This document shows, one piece after another, positions 1 through 13,188 of a stretch of DNA of 64,000 nucleotides (position 1 is the first letter of the stretch; each line of letters opens with the position of its first letter). Both the position numbers and the translations under genes were made by a program. Location: assembly GCA_902781095.1 (NCBI GenBank), contig CACZHW010000003.1, forward strand, positions 95,561 to 159,560, read 5' to 3'. The notes under the pieces were generated by a model. It saw only the letters and a program-made list of their open reading frames with translations, ran no database searches and was not told where the DNA came from. The DNA is from an uncultured Eubacteriales bacterium. GTDB taxonomy: Bacteria > Bacillota > Clostridia > Christensenellales > Aristaeellaceae.

Positions 1-411
1 CGGCACATCTTCGACAAGAACGGCGGCTCTCTGGGCACGAACGGCTGCGTCTCCTATATGTTTGACAAAGTCGGACTGATCGTGATCGAGCGCAGCCCGG
101 GAATGGACGAGGACGAGGTCATGATGGCCGCGCTGGACGCGGGCGCTTCGGATATCGAGGCGGAAGAGGACAGCTTTGAGGTCACCACCGCGGTGGAGGA
201 CTTCCAGAGCGTCCGCGACAACCTGGAGAAGGCGGGTTACGCCTTCCTCAGCGCGGAACTGACGATGGTGCCGCAGACGACGAACGAAATCACCGATCCG
301 GAGACGGTCGAAAAGATTCAGAAGATGCTGGAGATGCTGGATGACCTGGACGACGTTCAGGATGTCTATCACAACGGCGATCTCCCGGAAGAAGAGGAAG
401 AAGAGGACTGA
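1..411 (+). CDS. yebC: YebC/PmpR-family DNA-binding protein, 3' part
   Basis: C-terminal 136 residues of a YebC/PmpR (TACO1) family protein; the open frame runs off the left edge, so the start is outside the window. The conserved stretch 'KNGGSLGTNGCVSYMFDK' and the block 'ALDAGASDIEAEED' are typical of domains 2-3. The protein ends in an acidic tail of Glu/Asp. Family members are cytoplasmic and have been described both as transcriptional regulators and, more recently, as factors that relieve ribosome stalling; which applies here cannot be read from sequence. It sits just upstream of and co-directional with the dCMP deaminase gene (21 bp gap), so the two may be co-transcribed. Confidence 0.93.
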   Translation, partial: RHIFDKNGGSLGTNGCVSYMFDKVGLIVIERSPGMDEDEVMMAALDAGASDIEAEEDSFEVTTAVEDFQSVRDNLEKAGYAFLSAELTMVPQTTNEITDPETVEKIQKMLEMLDDLDDVQDVYHNGDLPEEEEEED

Positions 412-432
412 GGCCAGGGGAGGTGCTTTGTT

Positions 433-888
433 CTGTTTAACAAGTGGGACAAGCGGTTCATGGAACTGGCGCGCCTGGTTTCGACGTGGGCGAGCTGCTT
501 CCAGGAGAACCGGAAGATCGGCGCCGTCATCGTCAAAGACAAGCGGGTCATGACCACGGGATACAACGGTGCGCCGCAGGGGGTGAAGACCTGCGTCGAA
601 AGAGGGGAATGCCTCCGCAAAAAGCTGGGCATTCCGTCGGGTACGCGCCATGAGATGTGTTACGCGGTCCACGCAGAACAAAACGCCATCATCCAGGCGG
701 CAAAACTGGGCATCAACATTGACGGATCGACCCTCTACTGCACGCATCAGCCCTGCATCCTCTGCGCGAAGATGATCGCCAATGCGGGCATCGGAAGGGT
801 GGTCTATGAACAGGGCTACCCGGACGAATTCGCGCTGGAGATCCTGAGGGAAGCCAACGTGACCGTCGAAAACTACAAAGAAGCGTGA
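433..888 (+). CDS. dCMP deaminase (ComEB-like), probable CTG start
   Basis: Zinc-dependent deoxycytidylate deaminase, converting dCMP to dUMP for dTMP synthesis. Zinc site visible as 'HAEQNAII' (His and catalytic Glu) and 'PCILCAKM' (two Cys); 'GYNGAPQG' is the family substrate loop. The first ATG is at 460, but it has no Shine-Dalgarno and would remove the conserved N-terminal 'NKWDKRFMELA' segment. In frame upstream there is no ATG, GTG or TTG, whereas AGGGGAGG at 416-423 lies 9 nt before CTG 433, so CTG is my preferred start (151 aa). If a curator insists on a canonical codon, the gene is 460-888 (142 aa). Followed at once by a bidirectional terminator. Confidence 0.9.
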   Translation: MFNKWDKRFMELARLVSTWASCFQENRKIGAVIVKDKRVMTTGYNGAPQGVKTCVERGECLRKKLGIPSGTRHEMCYAVHAEQNAIIQAAKLGINIDGSTLYCTHQPCILCAKMIANAGIGRVVYEQGYPDEFALEILREANVTVENYKEA

Positions 889-890
889 AA

Positions 891-929
891 AAGCGGCAGC
901 CGTGCCAAGCGCACAGGCTGCCGTTTTCT
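891..929. terminator. bidirectional terminator between dCMP deaminase and murC
   Basis: Inverted repeat CGGCAGCCGTGC (894-905) and GCACAGGCTGCCG (911-923, one bulged A), with TTTT on the right and AAAAA on the left, so it can stop transcription from both convergent genes. Confidence 0.8.
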
Positions 930-937
930 GCCCTTCT

Positions 938-2338
938 TTATTTGTCCTGCGGCCACGCGTCCCCGTGGCTTTGAATCTGCGCGTTGAGCAGATTGATGTT
1001 TCCGCAGCTCATGGTGATCACCAGATCGCCGGGCTGCCAGTGCTGCCGCAGGTAACGCTCGGCGTCGTCGAACCCCGGGGTGTAGTGGACGGACTGCCCG
1101 GTTTCGGTGATGGCGTCGACGAGCATCGTGGCGTGGATGTCGCCCGGATCCTTCTCGCGCGCCGCGAAGATATCGGTGACGAGGATCTCGTCCGCCAGAT
1201 CGCAGCAGTGGATGTATTCCGAAAAAAGCGTCTTCAGGCGGGAGTAGGTGTGCGGCTGCACGACGGCCCAGAGCCGGTTGTGCGGCTGGTGGTACGCGTT
1301 GGAGACGGCGTTGCGGATCTCCGCGGGGTTGTGCGCGTAATCGGTGTACAGGCGGACGCCGCAGACGGTCCCGGTCAGTTCAAACCGGCGGTGTGGCGCA
1401 GCGAAACGGGAGAGCGACTCGGCGGCGGCTGCGGGATCGACGCCAGCGACGCGGCAGCAGGCGACGGCCGCGACCGCGTGGAGCAGATTGTATTCGCCTG
1501 GGATCGACAGGTGCAGATGCGCCTGCAGCGCCCCGCGGAAGAGAATGTCAAACTCGGCGCACCCGCATCCGTCCCAGACGATGTTCGACGGATACCAGTC
1601 GCTCGCGTCCGTAAGGCCGAAAGTGGCGGTGTGGCAGCGCTGCAGGGAGAGCAGTTTGCGCACCAGCGGATCGTCCCCGTTCCCCAGGCACCAGCCGTCT
1701 TCTGGAAGGAGCGAGGCAAAGCGGCAGAAAGACCGGTAGATGTCGTCCAGGTCCTTGTAATAATCCAGATGGTCTTCCTCTATGTTGGTGATGACGGCGA
1801 CGGTGGGGTGGAACTGCAGAAAGCTCGCCTGGTACTCGCACGCCTCCACGACCATCAGGTCCGGGCTTCCCAGACGCGTGCTGCCGCCGATGTAGTCCAG
1901 CTGGCCGCCGATGTGAATGGTCGGGTCCAGCCCGGCGTCCATCAGGATCTCCGAAACCATGGAAGTGGTTGTGGTTTTGCCGTGCGTGCCGCAGATGTTG
2001 ATGGCGGTCGAAAAGCCTTCCATCAGCTGGCCCAGCAGCGTGGCCCGCTCCATCTGGGGGATGCCGCTCGAGGCTGCGGCCGCCCTTTCCGGGTTGTCCG
2101 GGTGGATGGCCGCGGAATAGATGACGAGGTCCGCCCCCTCCACGTTTTCGGCACGGTGGCCGATCGAAACCGGGATTCCCTTCCGGCGGAGCCCCTGCGT
2201 CGTATAGGAATCCACGGAATCGGATCCCGTCACGGTGTATCCCTTTTCACGGAGCAGTTCGGCCAGGCCGCTCATGGAGCTGCCGCCGATGCCGATCATG
2301 TGAACGCGCTTTCCGGAAAACGCTTTGATATGGATCAT
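938..2338 (-). CDS. murC: UDP-N-acetylmuramate--L-alanine ligase
   Basis: Cytoplasmic ATP-dependent ligase adding L-Ala to UDP-MurNAc, the first step of the peptidoglycan stem peptide. 466 aa, the usual MurC length. N-terminal UDP-binding Rossmann motif 'GIGGSSMSGLAELL' (residues 16-29), Mur-ligase P-loop 'GTHGKTTTTS' (117-126), central 'EDHLDYY' and the C-terminal-domain motif 'DYAHNPAEI'. ATG start with good alignment to the family N-terminus. Single gene reading leftwards, convergent with the deaminase; its upstream region is shared with the purR promoter on the other strand. Confidence 0.97.
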   Translation of the reverse strand: MIHIKAFSGKRVHMIGIGGSSMSGLAELLREKGYTVTGSDSVDSYTTQGLRRKGIPVSIGHRAENVEGADLVIYSAAIHPDNPERAAAASSGIPQMERATLLGQLMEGFSTAINICGTHGKTTTTSMVSEILMDAGLDPTIHIGGQLDYIGGSTRLGSPDLMVVEACEYQASFLQFHPTVAVITNIEEDHLDYYKDLDDIYRSFCRFASLLPEDGWCLGNGDDPLVRKLLSLQRCHTATFGLTDASDWYPSNIVWDGCGCAEFDILFRGALQAHLHLSIPGEYNLLHAVAAVACCRVAGVDPAAAAESLSRFAAPHRRFELTGTVCGVRLYTDYAHNPAEIRNAVSNAYHQPHNRLWAVVQPHTYSRLKTLFSEYIHCCDLADEILVTDIFAAREKDPGDIHATMLVDAITETGQSVHYTPGFDDAERYLRQHWQPGDLVITMSCGNINLLNAQIQSHGDAWPQDK

Positions 2339-2469
2339 AAAGCCTCCAGTCCGACAGGTTTGCTGTTTCTTTCCTTCCTATTATTTTATGCAATTCACCC
2401 GATTTGACAAGAGAATCCGGCAATTTTGAACAGAACCGTTTATTTGGGAAAATATTTTTGAGCAGGGGC

Positions 2470-2498
2470 TGGAAATTCGGAGAAATCTGAATTATAAT
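2470..2498 (+). promoter_or_regulatory. putative purR promoter
   Basis: TATAAT at 2493-2498, 17 bp after a weak -35 (TGGAAA, 2470-2475). The murC-purR divergent gap (2339-2538) is AT-rich relative to its surroundings. No clear PurBox pair was identified by eye. Confidence 0.5.
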
Positions 2499-2538
2499 CT
2501 GAGATCAGTATCTTAATATTCGGTTTTTGGAGGCCCTT

Positions 2539-3357
2539 ATGGATCGAGTGAAACGGAACGAACGTCTGGCGGTGATGATGCGGATCCTGACGGAATCGCC
2601 GAACAGGATTTTTACGCTGGGTGTTTTCTGCGAGATGTTCGGCGCGGCAAAGTCGACGATGAGCGAGGACATCGACATCCTGAGGAAGGTGATCGACCAG
2701 TTTTCCATGGGGCAGCTGGAAACCGTGACCGGCGCCGCGGGCGGCGTGCGCTATCGTCCGTTCGTTCCGCAGGAGAAGGCGTACCAGTACGTGAAGCAGC
2801 TGGCAGACCTGCTCTCTTCGCCCGGGCGCGTACTGCCCGGCGGTTTCATCTACATGGCGGACATCCTCGCCATGCCGGACCTCATGCAGAACATGGGGAT
2901 GGTGATCGCCTCGCAGTACTACAAGAGCGAGCCGGACTTCGTCCTCACGATGGAGACGAAGGGTATACCGGTCGCCCTGATGACGGCCAAGGCGCTGGGC
3001 GTGCCGATGGTCATCGTGCGGCGGGACAGCAAGGTGTACGAAGGGCCTGCGGTCAACATCAATTACCTGTCGGGTTCCGGGGCGAGGGTCGAGACGATGA
3101 GCCTCTCCAAGCGAGCGGTCAGCGAGGGACAGCGCGCCCTCATTGTGGACGACTTTATGCGCGCCGGCGGTACGGCCCGGGGCATGGTGGACATGATGAA
3201 GGAGTTCTCGGTCACCGTGGCGGGCGTCTGTGTGCTGGTGGCCACCAAAACGCCGGAGAGAAAGCGGCTTGACGGCATCCGGTCGCTGCTGGTCGTGGAA
3301 AGCATGGACGAGCTGAACGGAAGCGCGCAGATTGCGCCGGCGAACTGGCTGCAGTAA
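2539..3357 (+). CDS. purR: pur operon repressor, PurR (Bacillus type)
   Basis: Transcription regulator of purine genes that senses PRPP. Residues about 1-75 form the winged-helix DNA-binding domain; the rest is a phosphoribosyltransferase fold carrying the PRPP loop 'LIVDDFMRAGGTA' (about 200-213). 272 aa, as in Bacillus PurR. ATG 2539 is chosen because GGAGG at 2529-2533 is 5 nt upstream; an in-frame TTG at 2527 overlaps that site. The order purR-pth-mfd recalls the Bacillus purR-prs-pth-mfd region with intervening genes missing. A terminator follows, so purR probably forms its own transcript. Confidence 0.95.
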   Translation: MDRVKRNERLAVMMRILTESPNRIFTLGVFCEMFGAAKSTMSEDIDILRKVIDQFSMGQLETVTGAAGGVRYRPFVPQEKAYQYVKQLADLLSSPGRVLPGGFIYMADILAMPDLMQNMGMVIASQYYKSEPDFVLTMETKGIPVALMTAKALGVPMVIVRRDSKVYEGPAVNINYLSGSGARVETMSLSKRAVSEGQRALIVDDFMRAGGTARGMVDMMKEFSVTVAGVCVLVATKTPERKRLDGIRSLLVVESMDELNGSAQIAPANWLQ

Positions 3358-3390
3358 AGCATAACATCGACGTTGTATGGGGTAATACCT

Positions 3391-3430
3391 TCGGGGATAC
3401 CGCAGGCCGGTATTCCCTTCTCGTTTGTTT
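3391..3430 (+). terminator. terminator after purR
   Basis: GGGATACCG and CGGTATTCCC arms (about 3394-3416) with a short GC-rich loop, followed by TTCTCGTTTGTTTT. The right arm has one extra T, so the stem is slightly imperfect. Confidence 0.6.
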
Positions 3431-3446
3431 TGGAGGAGACAGAAAA

Positions 3447-4043
3447 GTGCTGATTGTAATCGGGCTCGGGAATCCCGGAAGGGAATACGAGCGGACGCGG
3501 CATAATGCCGGTTTTGACGTCATCGACGTCCTGAGCGAAAAACTGTCCATCCCGGTCAGAAAGAGCGCGCTGCACGCCCTGATCGGGGAGGGGTTCGCTT
3601 TCGGCAAGAAGATCGTACTGGTCAAGCCGCAGACGTTTATGAACCTGTCGGGACAATGTGTTTCGGAAGTGCTCAGCTGGTACAAGCCGCAGAGCAGCGA
3701 GGTGCTCATCGTCTACGATGACATCGATCTGCCGCTGGGCCGGCTGCGCATGCGCCTGTCCGGCAGCGCGGGAACGCACAACGGCATGCGCTCCGTCGTC
3801 GGCTGCACGGGGAGGACGGACCTGCCGCGGCTGCGCGTCGGCGTGGGCCATAAACCCGACGGCTGGGATCTGGCCGACTGGGTGCTCTCCCGCTACGCGA
3901 CGCAGGAGGAAAGGGCGGTTCAGTTCGAAGCGTTTCTGAAGGCGGCCGACGCCGTCCTGAAGATGGCGGAGAGCGGCGTACAGGATGCGATGCAGCTGGC
4001 CAACGCTTCAAGCGCGGCCGGGGAAACGGCGAAGGACAGATAA
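3447..4043 (+). CDS. pth: peptidyl-tRNA hydrolase
   Basis: Cleaves peptidyl-tRNA that drops off ribosomes, recycling tRNA. 198 aa. Signature 'GLGNPGREYERTRHNAGF' carries catalytic His19; 'KPQTFMNLSG' and 'YDDIDLPLG...GSAGTHNG' complete the active site. GTG start preceded by GGAGGA at 3432-3437. The stop codon abuts the ATG of mfd (0 bp gap), which implies translational coupling. Confidence 0.97.
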   Translation: MLIVIGLGNPGREYERTRHNAGFDVIDVLSEKLSIPVRKSALHALIGEGFAFGKKIVLVKPQTFMNLSGQCVSEVLSWYKPQSSEVLIVYDDIDLPLGRLRMRLSGSAGTHNGMRSVVGCTGRTDLPRLRVGVGHKPDGWDLADWVLSRYATQEERAVQFEAFLKAADAVLKMAESGVQDAMQLANASSAAGETAKDR

Positions 4044-7000
4044 ATGACAACGGATTTTCTTTTTGAGACCCTGGAAGCGTCACCGGACTTTGGAAAGGTT
4101 TCCGCTCTTTTGAAGGGCGGAAACCGGGCCGTCTACCTGAGCGGCCTGAGCGACGCGCAGAAAGCTTTTTACACGGCCAGCCTCGCCAAACGCGTGGGGC
4201 GGCCTTTTGTCGTGCTCTGCGGGAGCGACAAGGCTTCCTCTTCTTTTTATGACGATCTCTCGGAGCTGCTGCAGGAGCCGGTCTGCCTGCTGCCCCCGCG
4301 GGAGATGACGTTCTACCAGAACGTCGCCTCCAGCAGGGAATTGACCAACCGCAGGCTGGAGACGATGCACCGCTCGCTTTCGAGCGAAGCCCGCATCATC
4401 GTCGCGACTGCCGACGCGCTGCTGCACCGCCTCATGCCCAGGGAGCGCTTCCTTTCCGGCACGACGGTCATCCGCGCGGGCGACGTGCTCGACTTTAAGG
4501 AGATCTCGGCAAAGCTCAGCCGGGCGGGCTATACGATGGAAGACATGGTAGAGGGCAGGGGACAGTTCTCCGCGCGGGGCGGGGTGCTGGACGTCTACCC
4601 GGTACACGGTTCGGAAGCCGTCCGCATCGACTTCTTCGACAATGAAGTCGATTCGATCCGCACGTTCGATCTGCAGACCCAGCGCTCCCTGAACGAACTG
4701 GAGGCGGTGACGATCCCGCCGGCGTGCGAAGCGCTGCTGCCGGAGGACACAGAAAGGATACAGCGCCTGTTCGAGGAACTGATCGGGAGCCTGGACGCCG
4801 GGGACGGGGAAGAAGGGGAATCGGAGTTGGGCAGCCTGCCGGCGGAAGGGGATTCCCCGCGTACGCCGTCCAAGGCGTTCGTCCAGACGCGGGAGGGCTT
4901 CCGCCTCTCGCTGCAGCGCCTGCTGGAGACGGTCCGGGAGAACGGGGCCAGCAAAGACCTGGAGCGCTATATCCACCTGCTGTACGGCCGGACGGATACG
5001 ATCCTCGACTACCTGGCCGATCCCATCGTCGTCCTGATGGAGCCGGTCGCCCTGCGGGAGAGGCTGCAGAGCCGTACGGACGAATTCAACCATTCGTTCA
5101 CCTCCGCACTGGAACGCGGCGAAGCCGCCCGGCAGCAGGGAGGCCTGCTGTACACGGTGGAGGAATGGCTCGCGGCGGTCCGCCGGCGGAGCGTGCTGCT
5201 CGAGGCGGACATCCCTGGGACGGCTGCCGGGTTTGAGGAGGCCGTCTGCCCGGAGACGGGCGGCGTCACCATCGGCAGCTACAACGGCCGCATCCGGGAC
5301 ATGTGCACGGACATCGGCAAATGGCAGAAGGAGAAATACCGGGTCTTCATCTTTGCTGGCGGAACCGCGCGCGGCGAACGCATGTGCGCCTCGCTGGCGG
5401 ATGAGGGAATCACGGCGAGGCTGCAGGAAGGGGATGCTGCGCCAGGCGAAGGGGAGTGCGTCATCCTTCCCTTGACCCTCTCCGGCGGATTCCGCTTTCC
5501 GAAAGAGCGGCTGGCCGTCCTGGTCGAGAGCGACGTGTACGGCGCCAGCCGCACGGAGACGCGGCGCAAAAAGAACAAGGGCAGCAAGCTGAATGCCTTT
5601 ACGGACCTGCGCGTGGGCGACTACGTGGTCCACGAGACGCACGGCATCGGCCGCTACGAGGGGATCAAGCGGCTGACGGGCGAGGGCGTATCCCGCGACT
5701 ACCTGATGATCCAGTATCTGGGCAGTGACAAGCTCTATATCCCGGTGGACCATTTCGACCGCATCCAGAAATACATCGGCAGCGGGGAGGCTACGGTGCC
5801 CAAGCTGTCCCACCTCGGCGGAAAGGACTGGGACAGGCAGAAGCAGAAGGTCCGCGCGAGCCTGAAGGAACTGGCCTTCGATCTGATCGGCTTGTACAAG
5901 GAGCGCCAGCACAACAAGGGGCACGCGTTCGCCAGGGATACGCTCTGGCAGGCGGAATTCGAGGAGAACTTTCCTTTTGAGGAGACCGAGGACCAGATTA
6001 CGGCCACGGAAGACATCAAAAGGGATATGGAGCGGGAGCAGCCGATGGACAGGCTGCTGTGCGGCGACGTCGGCTACGGGAAGACCGAGGTGGCGCTGCG
6101 CGCGGTCTTCAAGGCCGTGATGGACGGTTACCAGGTCGCAATGCTGGCGCCGACGACCATCCTGGTCCAGCAGCACTACCAGACGATGTGCCGGCGCTTC
6201 GAAGGGTTCCCGGTGCACGTGGACGTGCTCAGCCGGTTTAAAACGCAGAAGGAACAGAAGCAGACGCTGGAGCGGGTCAAAAACGGGGAGGTCGACGTCC
6301 TCATCGGGACGCACCGTCTGCTGGCCAAAGACGTACAGTTTAAAAAGCTGGGCCTTCTGGTCGTGGACGAGGAGCAGCGCTTCGGCGTCGGGCACAAGGA
6401 ACAGATCAAGAACCTGAAAAACACGATCGACGTGCTGACGCTCTCCGCCACGCCCATCCCGCGGACGCTGCACATGTCGATGGTGGGCATCCGCGACATG
6501 AGCCTGCTGGAGACGCCGCCGCAGGAGCGTTTCCCCGTCCAGACCTACGTGATCGAGTACCAGGACAGCATCATCCGGGACGCGATCCTGCGGGAAATCA
6601 ACCGGGGAGGACAGGTTTTCTTCCTCTATAACCGGGTGGAATCGATCGAGCGCTGCTATGCCGCGCTCTCCAAACTCGTGCCGGAGGCCAGGATCGTCAT
6701 CGCGCACGGGCAGATGCGGGAGAATACGCTGGAGGACGTCATGCTGGACTTCAGCCGGCATGAATACGACGTCCTGCTGTGCACGACCATCATCGAATCC
6801 GGCCTGGACATCCCGCTGGCCAATACGCTGATCGTCTACGACGCGGACCACTTCGGCCTGGGGCAGCTCTACCAGATGCGGGGAAGGGTCGGCCGCTCGA
6901 ACCGGATGGCGTACGCGTACCTGACCGTGCGCCCCAACCACAGCCTTTCGGAAAATGCACAGGATCGGCTGAACGCCATCCGGGAGTTTACGGAGTTCGG

Positions 7001-7634
7001 TTCCGGCTTCAAAATCGCGATGCGGGATTTGGAAATCCGCGGCGCCGGAAACGTCCTGGGGCCGCAGCAGAGCGGTCACCTGGCCAATATCGGTTACGAC
7101 CTGTACTGCAAGCTGCTGGAGGAAGCCGTCTCCGAAGCCAGGGGAGAGAAGCCCCGGGCGAACCGGGAGCTCGACACGCGGATGGACGTGGCCGTCAACG
7201 CGTACCTGCCGGCCGACTATGTGTCCGGAGACCGGCAGCGGCTGGAGGTCTACAAGCGGATCGCCTCGATCCAGACGGCCGACCAGCGGGACGATCTGGA
7301 AGAGGAGCTGCTGGACCGCTTCGGCGAAGAACCCACCAGCGTGGCCAACCTGGTGAGCGTGGCGTACCTCAAGTCGCTCTGCCGGGACCTGGGCATACAG
7401 AGGGTGCTGCAGAAACCCGGGCAGCTGGAAATGATGTTTTCCCCGACCGCGGAAATCGACGGAACGCGCCTGTTTACGGCGATTATGGGGCTGGACAGGC
7501 GGCTGGTGCTCCGGAGCCGCCCCCTGCCGAAGCTCATCCTCACGGATCCGCACAAGAGCAACGAGGAGATGCTGCGCTTCGCCGTCGGCGTGATGGAACG
7601 GCTGACCAGCCGGATGGCCGGGCAGGCCGGCTGA
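4044..7634 (+). CDS. mfd: transcription-repair coupling factor
   Basis: Translocase that removes RNA polymerase stalled at DNA lesions and recruits UvrA. 1196 aa, close to the family norm. UvrB-like N-terminal modules come first; the RNA-polymerase-interacting domain begins near 'VHETHGIGRYEG' (about residue 527). The RecG-like motor shows Walker A 'GDVGYGKTE' (about 673), the DEEQ box (about 775) and 'LSATPIPRTL'; the C-terminal TRCF domain blocks UvrA binding until activated. Directly joined to pth. Its long antisense open frame is a GC-driven shadow. Confidence 0.98.
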   Translation: MTTDFLFETLEASPDFGKVSALLKGGNRAVYLSGLSDAQKAFYTASLAKRVGRPFVVLCGSDKASSSFYDDLSELLQEPVCLLPPREMTFYQNVASSRELTNRRLETMHRSLSSEARIIVATADALLHRLMPRERFLSGTTVIRAGDVLDFKEISAKLSRAGYTMEDMVEGRGQFSARGGVLDVYPVHGSEAVRIDFFDNEVDSIRTFDLQTQRSLNELEAVTIPPACEALLPEDTERIQRLFEELIGSLDAGDGEEGESELGSLPAEGDSPRTPSKAFVQTREGFRLSLQRLLETVRENGASKDLERYIHLLYGRTDTILDYLADPIVVLMEPVALRERLQSRTDEFNHSFTSALERGEAARQQGGLLYTVEEWLAAVRRRSVLLEADIPGTAAGFEEAVCPETGGVTIGSYNGRIRDMCTDIGKWQKEKYRVFIFAGGTARGERMCASLADEGITARLQEGDAAPGEGECVILPLTLSGGFRFPKERLAVLVESDVYGASRTETRRKKNKGSKLNAFTDLRVGDYVVHETHGIGRYEGIKRLTGEGVSRDYLMIQYLGSDKLYIPVDHFDRIQKYIGSGEATVPKLSHLGGKDWDRQKQKVRASLKELAFDLIGLYKERQHNKGHAFARDTLWQAEFEENFPFEETEDQITATEDIKRDMEREQPMDRLLCGDVGYGKTEVALRAVFKAVMDGYQVAMLAPTTILVQQHYQTMCRRFEGFPVHVDVLSRFKTQKEQKQTLERVKNGEVDVLIGTHRLLAKDVQFKKLGLLVVDEEQRFGVGHKEQIKNLKNTIDVLTLSATPIPRTLHMSMVGIRDMSLLETPPQERFPVQTYVIEYQDSIIRDAILREINRGGQVFFLYNRVESIERCYAALSKLVPEARIVIAHGQMRENTLEDVMLDFSRHEYDVLLCTTIIESGLDIPLANTLIVYDADHFGLGQLYQMRGRVGRSNRMAYAYLTVRPNHSLSENAQDRLNAIREFTEFGSGFKIAMRDLEIRGAGNVLGPQQSGHLANIGYDLYCKLLEEAVSEARGEKPRANRELDTRMDVAVNAYLPADYVSGDRQRLEVYKRIASIQTADQRDDLEEELLDRFGEEPTSVANLVSVAYLKSLCRDLGIQRVLQKPGQLEMMFSPTAEIDGTRLFTAIMGLDRRLVLRSRPLPKLILTDPHKSNEEMLRFAVGVMERLTSRMAGQAG

Positions 7635-7686
7635 GGAATATACACAAAACAGACCGATGGTTCAGTCTTTTCTTTCCGGAATAAAG

Positions 7687-7715
7687 TTGACATCCAAAAG
7701 CGCGGGGGCTATAAT
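7687..7715 (+). promoter_or_regulatory. consensus promoter of nifJ
   Basis: TTGACA (7687-7692) and TATAAT (7710-7715) with exactly 17 bp between them: a perfect sigma-70/sigma-A match, in keeping with a very highly expressed central-metabolism enzyme. About 90 bp of leader follow, with no obvious hairpin-terminator. Confidence 0.85.
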
Positions 7716-7792
7716 GAAGGATGAAGGTGAATGCCTGTCGTTATTTGTGCCTGCGGCAGGTCATTACCGGGAACGTACAGATGACTACATAG

Positions 7793-11299
<3,507 letters not shown>

Positions 11300-11321
11300 T
11301 CCCGAAACAACTTCAGAAAGG

Positions 11322-11356
11322 ATTCCGCCTTCGGGCGGAATTCTTTCCGTTTTGGC
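11322..11356 (+). terminator. terminator after nifJ
   Basis: ATTCCGCC (11322-11329), TTCG tetraloop, GGCGGAAT (11334-11341), then a T-rich tail TCTTTCCGTTTT. Confidence 0.85.
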
Positions 11357-11399
11357 GGAAAACTGCCGGAAAAAACGGCCGATTACGGAAAAGAAGCAC

Positions 11400-11426
11400 T
11401 TGCTTTTTGCAAGTGATTATGATAAT
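11400..11426 (+). promoter_or_regulatory. possible rpsB promoter
   Basis: TTGCTT (11400-11405) and GATAAT (11421-11426) with a short 15 bp spacer, inside the 229 bp gap before rpsB. The remainder of the gap is a leader of about 100 nt that could hold the S2 autoregulatory site, but no structure could be assigned. Confidence 0.35.
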
Positions 11427-11528
11427 ATCTCCGATGCAACACACACCCGCGTTTGTTTCGTTATGCCTGCCTTTACGGTGATAATGCAAAGAATGCGGGG
11501 AGGGCAAAAAAGGAGGAAACAAAAAACT

Positions 11529-12233
11529 ATGGCTGTCATTTCCATGAAGCAACTGCTGGAGGCCGGTGTCCATTTCGGACATCAGACCCGTCGCTGGAAC
11601 CCCAAGATGGCTCCGTACATCTTCACGGAGCGCAACGGCATCTACATCATCGACCTGCAGAAGACCGTCCGCAAGATCGATGACGCGTATGCGTTCGTGC
11701 GCTCCATCGCGATGGAGGGCAAGAGCGTCCTGTTCGTCGGCACCAAGAAGCAGGCGCAGGAGTCCATCGAGACCGAGGCGAAGCGTTGCAACATGTTCTA
11801 CGTCAACAACCGCTGGCTGGGCGGCATGCTGACGAACTTCCGGACGATCAAGACCCGTATCGCCCGCCTGAACGCGATCGACGCGATGGAGCAGCGCGGC
11901 GAGTTCGAAGTGCTGCCCAAGAAGGAAGTCATCAAGCTCATGGCCGAGCGCGAGAAGCTGCAGGACAACCTGGGCGGCATCCGTGAGATGAAGAACCTGC
12001 CTGGCTGCCTGTTCGTCGTCGATCCCCGCAAGGAGCACATCGCCGTCAGCGAAGCGCGCGCGCTGAACATCCCGATCGTCGCCATCGTGGACACCAACTG
12101 CGATCCGGACGAGATTGATTACGTCATCCCCGGCAACGACGACGCCATCCGCGCGGTCAAGCTGATCGCCGGCAAGATGGCGGACGCCGTGCTGGAAGGC
12201 AAGCAGGGCGAGCAGTCCGAGCCTGTCGCGTAA
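11529..12233 (+). CDS. rpsB: 30S ribosomal protein S2
   Basis: Small-subunit protein at the head-body junction. 234 aa starting '[20 protein letters not shown]', the standard S2 N-terminus; the open frame extends further upstream but without family similarity. AGGAGG at 11511-11516 is 12 nt before ATG. Followed by tsf after 33 bp, the conserved rpsB-tsf pairing. Confidence 0.98.
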   Translation: MAVISMKQLLEAGVHFGHQTRRWNPKMAPYIFTERNGIYIIDLQKTVRKIDDAYAFVRSIAMEGKSVLFVGTKKQAQESIETEAKRCNMFYVNNRWLGGMLTNFRTIKTRIARLNAIDAMEQRGEFEVLPKKEVIKLMAEREKLQDNLGGIREMKNLPGCLFVVDPRKEHIAVSEARALNIPIVAIVDTNCDPDEIDYVIPGNDDAIRAVKLIAGKMADAVLEGKQGEQSEPVA

Positions 12234-12266
12234 TCCGCTTTACCCAAAAGACAGGAGGAGATTCAA

Positions 12267-13175
12267 ATGGCGAACATTACAGCTGCACTTGTTAAGGAAC
12301 TCCGCGAGCGCACCGGCGCCGGCATGATGGACTGCAAGAAGGCTCTCGTGGAATGCGAAGGCGACATGGAAAAGGCCATCGACTTCCTGCGTGAAAAGGG
12401 ACTTGCGGCTGCCGCTAAGAAGGCCGGCCGCATCGCCGCCGAGGGCATGGTCGACGCTTTCGTCGACGAGAACGGCACCGGCGTGGTCGTCGAAGTGAAC
12501 TGCGAGACCGACTTCGTCGCGAATACCGACCGCTTCAAGGCGCTGTGCAGGGATTTTGCGAAGCATATCGCGACGGCTGCTCCGGCCGACGTCGAGGATC
12601 TGCTCGCACAGAAGTTCTACGCGGACAACAGCAAGACCGTCAACGATCTCATCGGCGAGGCGACCGCTTCCATCGGCGAGAAGATCAGCATCCGCCGCTT
12701 CGAGCGCTTTGTCCCGCAGAACGGCCTGGTCGACACCTACGTCCACATGGGCGGCAAGATCGGCGTCATGGTCGAACTGGCCTGTGACGAAGTGACCGAC
12801 GAGGTCCGCCAGATGAGCCACGACCTCACGCTGCACATCGCCGCTGCGAAGCCCCAGTTCGTGCGCAGGGACGAAGTGCCCACCGCGAACCTGGAGAAGG
12901 AGCGCGAGATCCTGACGCAGCAGGCGCTCAACGAGGGCAAGCCGGCGAAGATCGTGGAGCGCATGGTCGAAGGCCGCATCGAGAAGTACTACAAGGAAGT
13001 CTGCCTGCTCGAGCAGCCTTTCGTCAAGGACCCGGATACGAGCATCACCAAGATGCTGAACGGCAAGGCGGATGTCGTCCGCTTCGTGCGTTTTGAGCGC
13101 GGCGAGGGCCTGGAGAAGAGGCACGACGATCTCGCTGCCGACATCGCGGCCGAACAGGCGAAGATGAAGAAGTAA
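12267..13175 (+). CDS. tsf: elongation factor Ts
   Basis: Guanine-nucleotide exchange factor for EF-Tu. 302 aa. N-terminal UBA-like motif '[20 protein letters not shown]' and the core signature 'CETDFVAN' that inserts next to the EF-Tu Mg/GDP site. SD AGGAGG upstream. A strong terminator separates it from pyrH. Confidence 0.98.
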   Translation: MANITAALVKELRERTGAGMMDCKKALVECEGDMEKAIDFLREKGLAAAAKKAGRIAAEGMVDAFVDENGTGVVVEVNCETDFVANTDRFKALCRDFAKHIATAAPADVEDLLAQKFYADNSKTVNDLIGEATASIGEKISIRRFERFVPQNGLVDTYVHMGGKIGVMVELACDEVTDEVRQMSHDLTLHIAAAKPQFVRRDEVPTANLEKEREILTQQALNEGKPAKIVERMVEGRIEKYYKEVCLLEQPFVKDPDTSITKMLNGKADVVRFVRFERGEGLEKRHDDLAADIAAEQAKMKK

Positions 13176-13188
13176 GATTCAAAGAAAG

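Noticed and set aside
902..2407. Plus-strand open frame opposite murC
   Set aside because: murC on the minus strand is complete with all Mur ligase motifs; the opposite frame has none.
4080..7553. Very long open frame antisense to mfd (over 1100 codons)
   Set aside because: GC-rich codon use leaves the opposite strand free of stops; the translation is rich in Arg, Val, Gln and His with no family motif, while the plus strand is a complete Mfd.
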